This document shows, in pieces, positions 47,503 to 59,867 of a DNA stretch of 64,000 nucleotides. Source of the DNA: Glomus cerebriforme (taxonomy: Eukaryota > Glomeromycota > Glomeromycetes > Glomerales > Glomeraceae); NCBI GenBank assembly GCA_003550305.1, contig QKYT01000138.1, positions 29,016 through 93,015 on the forward strand, given 5' to 3'. The first letter of the stretch is position 1, and every line of letters starts with the position of its first letter. Both the position numbers and the translations under genes were made by a program. Below the pieces are notes generated by a model, which worked only from the letters and a program-made list of their open reading frames with translations, was not told where the DNA came from and searched no databases.

Positions 47503-47544
47503 AGCTAAATAATTTAATCGATTTAAAAAAAAAAAAAAAAAAAA

Positions 47545-47579
<35 letters not shown>

Positions 47580-47842
47580 GTAAATAGATATAACTTAATA
47601 TTTGTGCTACGATAAACAGCGAATAAGAATAGTGTAAGAACTTCCCAATCTGGGAATTATCATGAGTGACATGATTACTGTGCATTTGTCAGAAGTGAAA
47701 TATCATTTGATACAGTTAAATGATTTCGGAATAAATGCTAATATAATGATAATAATGAATATTTGTCTATAAACTTAATTTATTCGCTTTTAACTTCTGA
47801 TATTTTCACAGACTTTCTTTTTTTTAAAAATTTGTTTTAATA
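47503..47842. promoter_or_regulatory. Bidirectional promoter region between SND1 and USP genes
   Basis: The two start codons are 340 bp apart on opposite strands, so this stretch must hold both promoters. It includes two long A/T homopolymer blocks (47523-47577). Confidence 0.6.
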
Positions 47843-50800
47843 ATGCGTTCAAAAACCTCAGAACGTGAGCTTGTGCGAGTTAACTGTCCACACATCAATA
47901 AAATTGTAAAAAAAGACTCTCCCCTGGCTAAAATTGAATCTTCTTCATTTAAGGTTCATTTAATTTTTTATCATAATTTTCTTTTTCATTATCATTCTAA
48001 AACTTGTTTTATTTTAATAATTATAGAAACAAATAGCCAATTCTTCCCTACATTGCGATAACTGTGAGGCTCGAGTTCCAAGACTATGGATTTGTCTGCA
48101 TGTAAGTTCATTCGATAAAGTTTACCAGAATTGTTTAAACTCGTAACACGTGTAAATTAAATTAGCTAAATAAAATTTTAAATCTTTTTCATTTTTATTT
48201 AGACTCGGTGTCGTGCAGTTGTGTGTGCTAGCTCGAAATCACATATGCGCAATCATTTCGATAAGGTATGTTTAATCTTATCAAAAATTTATTAAATCAT
48301 TGGATTTATTAAAATTAATTTATTTATTACTTCAAAAATAGGAAAATCGAGAAGATGCATGTCATTCAGTTTTCGTTAATCCACATACACTTAAGATATG
48401 GTGTGTTGCTTGTGGATCCGAGTTGAATCCATTTGAAAATAATGGTTTAATTTCGGAAGCACGTAATTATTTAAAAACCGTTATAAGATGTCTGGTAAAT
48501 ATTTTTAACTTTTTTTTTTTTTTATACGTGATCTGAAATGTTTAACATATTAAAACTTAATAAATATATCTCTTATCGTCAGTAGCAAGTGAAACGAAAC
48601 AAATCACAACAATCTATTGACCAATTAACGATTGATGTTCCAGGTATCTCATAATCTTTTCCAATTATATCAATTGATCAAAAATTAAAAAAAAACTTAA
48701 ATGCTCTTATAGGCCTTGTTGGATTGAAGAACCTGGGAAATACTTGTTATGCAAAGTGAGCGGAATAATTTTTTTGCTTTTATCGAATATTCTTATTAAA
48801 CAATTATTTACTTTACATATTTAATTTACACAATTTATTTCACTGATTTATTTTTAAACAAAAGCGCAGCTTTACAATGTTTATCAAATACGTATGTGAT
48901 TTATATATTTATGTGTTGATTTAGTGTGTATATATATTGATTTTATTTTCCTCTTTTTTTAGACCTGCTTTAACTGATTTTTTTAATTATTGTGATGCTT
49001 ATATTCCACATCTTCCACATCTTCCACATACTTCCAAACGACCTCCTTATAAATTGGCAGAATATTTCAATCAATTTGTGAAAGCAATGTGGAATGGGAC
49101 CAGGTTACTAGTTTTTGAAATTAAAATACACTTTATCATTATTCCAATCCGCAATACCATTAATTAAATCTGCTACAATAAATTCTAATGTATATATATT
49201 TAGTGCGATATTTACCCCAATCCAACTGATGAATGAGATAAAAAAACACAATAATGCGTTCCAAGGTTATGGGCAAGAAGTGAGCGAAATAACGAATTAT
49301 TCTTTTATTGTTAATTTCAATAGTTCTAAATAAATATTTAACTATTATAGGATTCTGTGGATTTTCTTCGTGTTGTATTAAACAGACTTCATGAAGAACT
49401 TCCATATCCGCAAAATATGCCTGGTAAAGTATCGAAGAATGGTGATACATTTTACATATATAAGAATCCATCAATATCAACTAGTAATAGTTCAGATAAT
49501 ATGGAAGATGTATATGGAACTATTTCTTCATCTTCATCAACTACAACGAGAACTTCAACAACAGATAGAATTCAGAAGCGTCAATCTACACATAATAGTG
49601 TAATAAGTTATCTTTTTCAAGGACTTTTTGAAAGTCAAATCAAATGTTTGCATTGTAAAAAGGTGATTTGTTAAATATTTGTAGAATATTGATTTCGTCT
49701 ATTATATCTATTAATAGAATTATTTCATTTTAGGATTATTTAAAAGAAGAACATTTTTATGACTTACAAATTCAAATTGATAAAAAATTCAAATTCAAAT
49801 CTTCAGAAAAATTTACAGAGAATTCGACATCATCATCTGGTTCAGTTATGGGTTCTCTGACTGGATGGTTAGGGTGTGCTGCGTTTACAAATATATTTTT
49901 TTTATTAGTTTTTTTTTTTGAAAATCAACTTATGATTGTATCTTATGCCGTATTTTAAATTAGAATGAGTAGCCGAGTTGTTAGACTTCAGGATTGTTTA
50001 TCTTCGTTCTGTGCGACTGAGAATTTGACTGGCGGGGATAAATACAGATGTGATAAATGCGAATCTTTAAATGATTGCCAAAAAAAATTGTCGATAATGC
50101 AATTGCCAGAGGTTATTATTTTGCTTTTGTTTCATTCACTAATTTTCATCCTAATTTTTTGTACTCATAGATTTCATTTTGTATTTTGTTATTTCATAGA
50201 CGTTGTGTATACAACTCAAGAGATTTCGTCATGAAACTTATTTTTCATCGAAAATCGCAACACATGTTCAATTTCCAATGGAAGATTTGGACATGAGACC
50301 GTATTGTAAAGACTTATCTAACGACACATTAAAAATAACTAAATATGATTTATATGGCCTAATTCATCATCGTGGCGGATTAGGAGGTATGAAAGCAATG
50401 GGTTATTTATTATTATTTTAAATCTAAATTGAATTTTTTTTCCTTCTATTTTGTCTTAGGTGGGCATTATATTGCTTATGTAAAAAATCCAATTGATAAG
50501 AATTGGTATGAATATGATGATACAGTACGTTTGTAAATTATTATTATATGTTTTATTAGTCATTAATAAAATTTGTTATTTATTATTAATTTTAATGTTA
50601 TCAAATTAGTATGTTACCAGAAAATCTGCAGCCGATATATCTCGTCTGGAGGCATATGTTTTGTTTTATCAAAAAAAAAGTCCGGAGAAAGACGTCGAAC
50701 GAGCAGAAGTATTATCAAAGATTGACAAAGATGTTAGTATGTGATTCTGAAAATTTTCCAAATATATTTACAACTAACGTATCTGTTGTGTTGTTCTAGT

Positions 50801-51985
50801 CTACTGCTGAACCTAGTTATTTTATATCGCGATTATGGTTTAATAGATGGCATTTTATGACGACGGTAAATTAATTTTGTTTTATATACATTTTTTTTTT
50901 TACCAAATAAATAATTGATTATATCATTTATAATATTAGCCTGGTCCAATAACCAATTATGATTTCATATGCCCGCACGGAAGTTAGTATTTTATAGATT
51001 CTTCAATATTGTTTGATAATTAATTTTTTTTTTGTGTTAATAATTATTAAGATTTTTTCACGCATTTAATTTGAATTTTAGGCGTAAATACAAAGCGGTA
51101 CCCAAGGTTACGTGATATGGTGGTTAAGGTACCGTTTAGTATTTATAATACATTTGTTAATAAGTATGGCACGGATGGCAGTCTTCCATTATTCTCAGCC
51201 GATCATACATCTGGATGTATTAATTGTGAGGTATATTACAGGTTTTTAATTAATGCTATACAAAACTTTCTCCTTAATTCTCTTAATATCTATTAATCAT
51301 ATCTATTAATCAAAAATAATCTTGAACAGCGAGAAGAAAGAAAATTAGAACAAAGACGCCGAAAAGAGGATGATGACATTAGGAAGATTGATACTAATTC
51401 AATAAACCGTGGCGAATATTGGTTTTTAATTAGTGCCACATGGCTTTTAAATTGGCATTATTTTAAATCAGGAGGTGAATATTAATAATATTTGTAACTA
51501 ATAATTACTTATATAACTCAATGGGAGAAATTATTATTTATAAAAATATAGGACCTCCGCCTGGACCAATTGATAATTATCATTTTCTTCATGAGGATGG
51601 AAGTCCAAAGCACGGAATGAAGAGAGGTTAATTCTTACGTTATTTTCATTAACAATATTGTATTATTTACGCTGATGTATTTTTTTATTTTACCCTAGGA
51701 TCCGATTATCGAGGAGTGAATGAAAAAGTCTGGAGCTACTTTGAACATACATATGGAGGGGGTCCAATATGTGTTAGAGGTAAGAAAAATAAGTTTGTAA
51801 AGTTATATTAACGCTACTAACGTTCTAATATTTAAATCTTTTTTTTTTTTTTCTTTCTTTTTTTTTTGTTCGTTATAGGTACGATTGATCTATATGCTCC
51901 AAATCCATTAATTTCAGATCATACAAAACATGGAAAATTTTATCAGAAATCAAATGGATCAAAAAATAACAAAAGAGTTTCATAA
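47843..51985 (+). CDS. Ubiquitin carboxyl-terminal hydrolase, USP20/USP33 type
   Basis: Cysteine deubiquitinase with zinc-finger UBP, catalytic USP and two DUSP domains, the order found in USP20/USP33. Twenty-two exons: 47843-47953, 48027-48101, 48203-48265, 48342-48494, 48586-48643, 48713-48755, 48865-48891, 48963-49103, 49204-49279, 49351-49662, 49734-49873, 49964-50111, 50200-50386, 50460-50524, 50610-50732, 50800-50865, 50940-50982, 51082-51230, 51330-51474, 51552-51626, 51699-51779, 51879-51985. They join in frame to 795 residues. The ZnF-UBP is at about 10-115 (CDNCEARVPRLWICLHTRC, WCVACGSELNPFENNG). Catalytic Cys165 sits in GLKNLGNTCYANAALQCLSN. The YRCDKC finger is in the middle and the His box GGHYIAYV has His514. 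DUSP1 starts at about 575 (YFISRLWFNRWHFM), DUSP2 at about 675 (YWFLISATWLLNWHYF). A Ser/Thr-rich insert lies within the catalytic domain. Confidence 0.92.
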
Positions 51986-52915
51986 GTTACATATAGAAAT
52001 TTTAATATAACTGTAACATATAATAATAATTATAACATAATAAAATAATTTATGAAATTTAATAATACCAATAACAAAATTTTAATAATAGAGAAAATAA
52101 TTACTTGACAAGATTAGAAAATTTTTATTTTATCTATCATAATATCAATTATCTGTATTCAAACTAGCCAAATATATTTTTTTCAACTTCGGTTACTGTA
52201 TATAAGTATTTATTTTAATATAAAGGTATAAATTTTATGGGAAGATACATGTGAATATTAATAAAAAATCTTATTTTAAAGTTATTCTTACAAACTTGAA
52301 ATTTGCGAAAATTATAAAAAAATCCAATCGAATTAATCTTGGAACCTAATTCAAATCAATGTGCTACCACTCTGAGATGTCAAGATTTTAACATGACCGA
52401 ACGTTATTAATTAATAAAGTTAAATAGTAATTCATTAAAATTAAAAAACGAGAAACATCCACTTAATAAAATATCAATATAAATTTACTTTATATATTCA
52501 TAATAGATTAAAATAGGTAATGTCATATCTAGCAATAAAATCTGGATAAACCCGCTTTTAGAAGAAAATACTTGTAAAAAAAAATTATAAAATTGTATAT
52601 GTAGTGCACGCCTAAGAAAATTTATATTTTTATTTGAATCAGAGGTCTTGAACTTTGGTATACCGGCGCAATTTTATGAGGTCATAATCAAAATTTATTG
52701 CGTCACAGCGATCAATATTCATATTTCAATCCGAAGTGTTTTTATCATCGATAATTGATTATTAAATTTATTTTATTGCAATATCAGTATTATATACAGT
52801 ATATATTTTAATAATAGAAAAACGATAACGACAAATAAATTAAATTACAAACTAAAAAACTTTGCGCTACTCTAACTTAAAATAACCAAATATATATATA
52901 TTAATAAAATTTTCT
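51986..52915. other. Spacer between USP and a kinase gene (convergent)
   Basis: No coding signal. Near 52328-52378, minus strand, there is a short tRNA-like text (CTCAGAGTGGTAGCAC) ahead of a T run. A diverged kinase 3'UTR block (GCTACTCTAACTTAA) lies at about 52866-52880. Confidence 0.4.
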
Positions 52916-55158
52916 TTAATTTAATAAAAAATTAAGATCCATTTTATCTAAAAAAAAAAAAAAATATCAATGAAATTAGTATTAATTTAATATCTAACAA
53001 AATTTAATATGTACTGTAGCTTACCATCAGAAATTCTTTGTTCTTCCGAATAAAAATTTGGATCATCTATATTTTTTTATATAGAAATTAATAATAAATT
53101 AAAGGAATAAAACGAGTAAAAATATACATTACCTGTATAATTTTGTTGACATCCAATTTCATTATCAGTATCCTCTATTATTCGTATTTCTAAATTAAAT
53201 AATTCATAAGGTTATTTTTAAATAATACGATTATATAAAAGAAAAAAATTCAAAATTTCGTGACAATTACCTTCATTATCATTAAACTTGACTTTTTTAG
53301 ATTTATCTTTTTTATCTATTTTTAAAGTAATAGAAAAAAAACATTAATTATTTTATTTATTGATAATTAATTGTTATAAACGTGATTTATTACCATTATC
53401 GAGAATTCTTTTTGACTTGTTCTCTAAATGTAGATTGTAATTAGTAATTATTGTATAAATTAATAATAAATCAAAGAATCATTCATGTAAACTTACCATT
53501 CTGTAAATCAAAATCAAATTGTATACAACGATAACCTATAAAATAAAAATGATATATAAATTTGTCGTTCGATATTTAAAAATTTAACAAGGATTAAATA
53601 ATTACCTTCTTGTTCCTCTGTTAAATTAAAAAGAAAAAAAAGAAATGAGTTATTAAATCTTAATAAACCAAACTTTCTTATAATATAACATAATGTTTAC
53701 CTTTTATTGTTGCATTTCTTGGTTCGGGTAAATCTTTAAAATTATAAACTTTGCTTTTAAAACTGTAAAAAAAGGAATCGGTAGATTTAGAACTTAATTG
53801 AGAACTAGTGTTATCTGGTTGTGGTTCATTATTATCTTTATATTGATAATAAGATTTAATTTTTCTTATTCTATTAAGAAGATCTTTCATATTTGGTCTT
53901 TTTGTTGGATTAGCATCCCAACATTGTTTCATTAATTTTTTATATTCCGTAGGAGTTCCGGGTATTATTTTCGGTCTCATTCCATTTACTATTCTCATTG
54001 CAAGTTCATCATTATGTTTAATAGCAAAAGGAGGTTGACCGGAAGTAATTTCCCACATAAGTAAACCAATACTATAAATATCAGATGCAGAAGTATATTC
54101 TTTTTTAGCAATAACTTCAGGTGCCATATAAGGAAGGTTTCCATATATACTATCTAATGGTTTATCAGCAGGTCCACAAAACCCAAAATCACTTATTTTA
54201 AAAATTTTAGAAAATAATATATTTCCAGAATGCAAATGTTTATGTATTGCATTTTCTTGATGAATTCTAGAAGTCGAAAAAATAATTTCATAAGCAATTT
54301 GAGTTCTTTCTTTCCAAGTAAGATCATTATGATTTTGCTGTAAATAACTTCTTAAATCCATATCCATTTTATTCGTTACAAGCATATAATTTCCATCTGA
54401 AGGATCTTGAGTTATACCATAACATTTTACTATTTGTCCATATTTATTACTTATAGTTATATGAGATTTACTCTACAAAAAATTATTAAAAAAGATATTT
54501 ATTATTAAATATTGTTTTTTTTTTAAAAAAATAACGATATCAAAAATATTTTATTAATATTATTTACCTCTTCGAACCAACTTTTATTAGCATTTTCAAC
54601 ATTTTCTAATTTTTTAAGTATTACAATTTGTTTTCCAGATCTTTTTAATTGATTTACTTTAGAATCCCATTCGTCATAACGTCCATCAAACCAATCAGCA
54701 GTATAAATTTCGGTACATCCACCTTTAGTTAAATAATTAATATTTTGTAAATTATCATATGGAATCCATTCTACTATCTTATCAGGTCTAAGAGTTTCCA
54801 TTTGACATTTTTGTATTAAATTATCAATATCATCATTTCCCGACGACCAATTAGAAAATTTTGATTTTAAATAATTACGAACGCAATGTTCACAATATAA
54901 AGTAGCTAAACATTCATCATGACAAACTTCACAAATTCTTTTTGTTCCTTCGTTATAAAGGATTTTATTATAATCATAAGATTTACTTAAAGATTTTATT
55001 GCATAAAATTTTTCATCATTTGTAAGAGATTTATTAGAAAGAATGGATTTTTGTAAAAATCTATGTTGTTTATCTATATTATTATGAATATTTAAATCTG
55101 TTAATGAATATGCTTTATTAATCGCAGCAGAAACTAGTTCTTTTCTAATTGTATTCAT
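52916..55158 (-). CDS. TKL-like pseudokinase candidate (HRD changed to HKH), microexon tail
   Basis: Full-length family member of 539 residues, intact frame. Exons (minus): 54568-55158 (591 nt), 53701-54472, 53606-53617, 53497-53535, 53394-53423, 53271-53315, 53133-53189, 53025-53066, 52916-52947. The Cys cluster (CHDECLATLYCEHC), Gly-rich loop (TKGGCTEIYTADW) and beta-3 Lys (VILKKLENV) are present. The catalytic loop reads HKHLHSGN: the catalytic Asp276 is His and the preceding Arg is Lys. The metal-binding DFG (SDFGFCGP) and APE are normal. It can therefore probably still bind nucleotide but should lack ordinary phosphotransfer. The tail has one microexon more than its paralogues (EIRIIEDTDNEIGCQQNYT, 53133-53189). 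The upstream GAAAGAACGGAGTTT motif sits 86-100 bp before the start. An open frame with every splice site intact argues for selection. Confidence 0.85.
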
Positions 55159-56351
55159 TATGAATTTTTTTTTTTGAAAAAAAAAGTTTTTATAAAAAAA
55201 ATAAAATTAAAATGGTTTTAATAATTTTTTAAAAGTGAGGAAAGAAAGAACGGAGTTTATATTCCGTTATTCGTACTGTACAACAAATTTATATAATTCT
55301 TATGATCGACAATAATTTTACCTATTGGAAATAATTAATGGGCAACAAAAAAAAAACTTTAGATACTTTAGATAAGAAATATTTTTTATTCGATTGAAGA
55401 AAATTATTATTTATTATAATGTGATTAATTATATCACGAAAGAAATGCGATGTCAAAAATTCTTATAAACATTACACAACTTCTCTAATGCCTAATTTAT
55501 GACGAATGAATTGTTAGACTTAATTTATCATAAACAAAGATCAAAAATAACGCTATAAAATTCACCGATCACACATTGTAAATCATCTAATAACGGATAA
55601 GCCATGTTTTTGAAATTTTGAAAATCAAAAAGTAAAAAAATTATGACGAACTGATCCAAAATACAGGTTCAAAACAAATTATTTGTTCATTAAACGAATC
55701 AGATCAAAAATATATAATTTGAAAACAACAATTTAAAGATAACCAATACATTTTGATCTGGTTTTTTTTTTAAACTCACCATTTTAGTATCCGAAATTAT
55801 AGAGTGAGTCTCAGTTTTTCCGGATATCTCATGAAAATTTAAAATTTAAAAATCTATTTAAACTTATTTATCAAAGCGCATATGATTTTTATGCACAATA
55901 TGCGTTCTGCGCATAATGAGGACCTATGAATAAATTTTTTTTTTTAAATAATGTAGGAATTTATAAATAATGCACAATGGACCTTTATTTGGTTTGTTTA
56001 ACCATTCCCTGAATTTTTGAGTTGACGGCAAATTCCAAGTTTAGCAATTTATGAATCAATCTAAAAATGATTTATAATTTTAGTAAGTTCCCCTAAATCA
56101 TAAAAAGCTCTTTTTGTCAAATCATAAAGGAGATATGACGTATATTGTGAAACCAACATTATAATAATCCATATCCATATAAAATTAAATGATATAAAAT
56201 TCATTTTTTAATTTAAAGAAAAAAATCATTGGAAAAATATAATTTATTAAATTGATGATCTTTTAAATATTCAAAAAGTAAATGATACATAACAAGTAAA
56301 TAAAATCAATAAATAATAAATATTTCAATAACATTATTTAAAATCAAAGAA
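55159..56351. other. Intergenic region
   Basis: AT-rich; the kinase upstream motif at 55244-55258 is the only element recognised. Confidence 0.5.
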
Positions 56352-57338
56352 ATGCTTCCAGGTGGTAAATCAACATACTGTGAGGAGAGACCATTCAGAG
56401 GTATTGCGTTGGTACCTTCGATTGATAGCCAATTGACTCCGTGGCCAATAAGCGTAACAGTTCTAATTATCAATATGTTAATGTTATATCCGACATACAA
56501 ATGGAGCAAGTTTAGTCTTATTTCAGCATTATGGGCTGTTATAGGTAGTGTAATATCTCTATTGCGTGTATATGATGCGGACCAAGTTCCAATGGTCGTA
56601 GCATATAATATGCCTTTCAATTTACCTTTGGCAATCGGATCAAATATTATCAGACTTTCTCTTGAAGATGGAACCAAAGGATTTAAAGAAAGATGGAAAA
56701 CTTTCTTTGCAGTGATTCGTGGAAAAAGTCCTCAATATACATCACCAAAAACAGATTATTTGATAAAAACATCTGTTGATCAACCCGAATTATATTTATT
56801 TTATCGAATTGAAGAATTATCAAGACTGTTAGCGTTAATAGTTGGTCTCACAGCGATGATGTGGGGTGTAGTTCGTGTGTGGGAATGGTGGATTCCATTT
56901 AATGCTATAAACGATAGCATGTGTTTAGCCAGATTTCCAGATAATATTCATGTCACAGTTGAAAACCCTTCTTGTGGATATGTTATCAAAGATTGGAGTC
57001 AGGTTAAATATGATGTTTGCGTACAATTTGAACCTGCAGTTGGATGGTTTCTTATCATTGTATATACAGCACTTTGTGCAGCGCTTATTCTTGGAATAAT
57101 TGTAATCCGTGGATATTTTATCTGGGCATTAGGTGGTGTCGGAACTGCCATTTTGATAGTCATATCTGGATTACAGTCTACATACTCAACGAATAGTTAT
57201 TGTGTTGAGTTCGTTGCTAATTTGATGAATTTACAACAAATACCACAAATAATTAGTCACCAAAGTTTGATTAATTTATGGTGGTATCGGTTTGGTCTTG
57301 CACAATGGATAATTCACTTGTTTACCGTCCATGGATGA
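56352..57338 (+). CDS. Multi-pass membrane protein of unknown function, intronless
   Basis: A single uninterrupted frame of 328 residues. Five hydrophobic segments are visible: about 32-51 (PISVTVLIINMLMLYPTY), 54-75 (SLISALWAVIGSVISLLRVY), 158-182 (LLALIVGLTAMMWGVVRVW), 228-252 (WFLIIVYTALCAALILGIIV) and 255-275 (YFIWALGGVGTAILIVISGL). Between segments 3 and 4 is a loop of about 45 residues with three Cys (DSMCLARF, NPSCGYVI, YDVCVQF), probably extracytoplasmic. The stretch between segments 2 and 3 is charged and probably cytosolic. I recognise no family. It has no introns, unlike its neighbours. The start is the first ATG; MLPGGKSTYCEE is polar, so there is no signal peptide. Confidence 0.7.
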   Translation: MLPGGKSTYCEERPFRGIALVPSIDSQLTPWPISVTVLIINMLMLYPTYKWSKFSLISALWAVIGSVISLLRVYDADQVPMVVAYNMPFNLPLAIGSNIIRLSLEDGTKGFKERWKTFFAVIRGKSPQYTSPKTDYLIKTSVDQPELYLFYRIEELSRLLALIVGLTAMMWGVVRVWEWWIPFNAINDSMCLARFPDNIHVTVENPSCGYVIKDWSQVKYDVCVQFEPAVGWFLIIVYTALCAALILGIIVIRGYFIWALGGVGTAILIVISGLQSTYSTNSYCVEFVANLMNLQQIPQIISHQSLINLWWYRFGLAQWIIHLFTVHG

Positions 57339-57543
57339 AACGGTAATAGCCATAATTTTACATTAACTAAGTAATCGGTTCATGCGTTGGCTACGTAATA
57401 ACTTTTATTGAAGTTATATACTATAATTTTTCTAAATTATGATCATTGAAACGAACAAATCATTAAACGAGTCAGTATCAAAACTTTTTTTTTTATTAGT
57501 TGACTATCAAATTTTCCAAAATCAACATAACTATAATTATAGT

Positions 57544-58318
57544 TCATTCCATTAATAAATCACAATTTAATAATTTAGATAACAAATTTCCATGAATAAT
57601 AATTCCTTCAATATAAATTCTCTCATCTTCCAAATTATTATTTTTTAAATCATAATTCTTAATATTTACACATAAACAATTATTTTTTCCAGTATAATAA
57701 TCATCAATTATTTCATCTATAAATACTAAATCACCTGTACATAAATTATATAAAAAAATACTTGAACTAAATAAATCATGTTTTAATATATTTGGTACTT
57801 CCTTATTTTTATTATTGAATTTTAGAAGGAATGTTTGTGTTAGAGGATTATATGATGAGAAATTTATCGTGTATGATGATTGTACTAAAAATGGAATTCC
57901 ATTATATTGTGATATGATCTAAAAATAAAAATAATAATAAATATCTTTTTTTGTTTTAAAATAATTAATAAAGAGAAGAAGAAGAAGAAAAAAAATAATT
58001 AAAAAAAGTATAAAAAGATTGCGTACACGACATTTTAATTTATTTTCATAAAAAGATTTAATTTCATCAATGAAGACAATCGGAATGATTTGATTCCATT
58101 GCTTACATGTTATCCTTAAATTTAAGAATTGTTTTATACTTTATGAAAAATAATTGGATAAAAAAAAAAAAAAATTTTTTTTTTTTTGTTAAACAAATAA
58201 AATGTTTCAAAATAATTAATAATGATAAAAATAAAAATAGAATTAATTACCTGGATTTATGAAATAATTTGGTAAATATGGCAATTAAAAGTTCATTTGG
58301 TAATTTGATTGAAGACAT
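57544..58318 (-). CDS. F-box protein, small, three exons
   Basis: Exons on the minus strand are 58251-58318, 58027-58138 and 57544-57918, 184 residues. The first exon MSSIKLPNELLIAIFTKLFH is an F-box helix 1; exon 2 continues QFLNLRITCKQWNQIIPIVF. The remaining 125 residues (IISQYNGIPFLVQSSYTINF...) resemble no repeat domain; they end with HGNLLSKLLNCDLLME. Intron 1 is phase 2 at the same place in the F-box as in the three F-box genes at 0.8-4.5 kb. It was identified from splice-site joining, because no exon has a long frame starting with Met. Intron 1 contains an A14/T12 palindrome near 58160-58187. Confidence 0.75.
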
Positions 58319-58908
58319 AAACGAAAATTTTTAATTAAATATACAAAAAATTTAATTTAATTTAAATTGCAAGTACAATACGTACTCATGAAACTTAAAA
58401 CGTTTAAATAATATATGGAAATTATTTATGATCGATTTTAACACACTAATTATTACGTAATGATTACTGCTTACTTTATCATTTATGTATTAATTGGTCA
58501 CACATAGGCAAATATTTAAGCCCCTGTAAATCAATTTAAAGTTTCAACAACTAATCCATAATTATATTAAGTATTTTTAGCATTTTATGCAATTATCGAG
58601 TCAGCGGTTACTTAAAACGTGTATAAAATTGTGAACTTGATCTGAGAAAAAAAAAAAATTTTAATTTTATTCGTTTTTTTTATCGAAACTCCTCACCGAA
58701 AATCCTAATAAATCATCGGAGGAGAATTTTTTACAAAAAAAAAAAAAAAAAAAAAAGGAAAACCAATTATAAAACGTTATTTAAAGTAATAAATAAATAA
58801 ATAAATATATATATATTTTATTTCGTAATATTTTATTAAATAACAATTTTAATTTAACAATTTAGGAAATAATGCGTTAGATCAATATCCAATTTACAAA
58901 GATTAATT
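58319..58908. other. Divergent intergenic region between F-box and RING-CH genes
   Basis: AT-rich, with long A runs (58736-58756) and a short (TA)n tract at 58805-58816. No coding signal. Confidence 0.5.
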
Positions 58909-59792
58909 ATGATTCCGTTATCACAAAGTAACAATACATATCCTACATGTCGTATTTGTCTTAGTAGCGATGAACCAAAATCTTTTATTGCTCCTTGTAA
59001 ATGTAAAGGTAAGAAACAATGATTTAATTTATCTTTTAAAACTTAATAACGATATTTTAATTCCTTTTTTATTATTTAAAGGTACAGTGAAATATGTTCA
59101 TAGAACCTGTTTGACACAGTGGAGAAAAAGATTAGTGTCATATGATTTAAATGGAAGACCACAAGAATTAGATATATGTACTCTGTGTAAATTTCGTTAT
59201 ATCGTCAAACAAAAGTCAAAATTTGGAAATGCTGTGACTCGACCAGGTAATGAAATAAATTTGTTTTCTTTTTGTGTAATATTTCTTAAAATTCTATTTT
59301 AAAAAAAATTATCTTTCATGATTAGGAATTCGATTTATTATAACGTGTATAATAATTTTAATTATATTATTCCCAAGTGGATATATAATGAAATTTATAA
59401 TATCGTTAACATCAAAAATATATTCTCGTGATGGTGGAATAAATCTTATTCCGGTTTGTTCCACATTAACCAAAACAGATGATACAATAATATTAAATAA
59501 TTCATTGATTTCAATCATAATGAATAAAGCTTTTTTGATTAGTATGATGTGTAATGATATGATACAACATCTTCATTTAGGTTTATTTTTCCTTGGTTCA
59601 ACTAGTAATATTGTTACCGTTTATTTTATAATGGATGATTTATTAGACTTATTACATCATCATCATCAGCGTCAATTACATGGAACTTTTGGAAATCAAA
59701 GTAAGAAATTTATTTTATGGGGAAGTTGTATAATGATAACTGGAATTTGGTTTCATTATAGTTTATCGTCATTCAAAATATCAAATCAGGTA

Positions 59793-59867
<75 letters not shown>

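Noticed and set aside
58805..58816. TATA-like tract as a promoter for the RING-CH gene
   Set aside because: (TA)n tracts are common throughout this AT-rich window, so no promoter call is justified.
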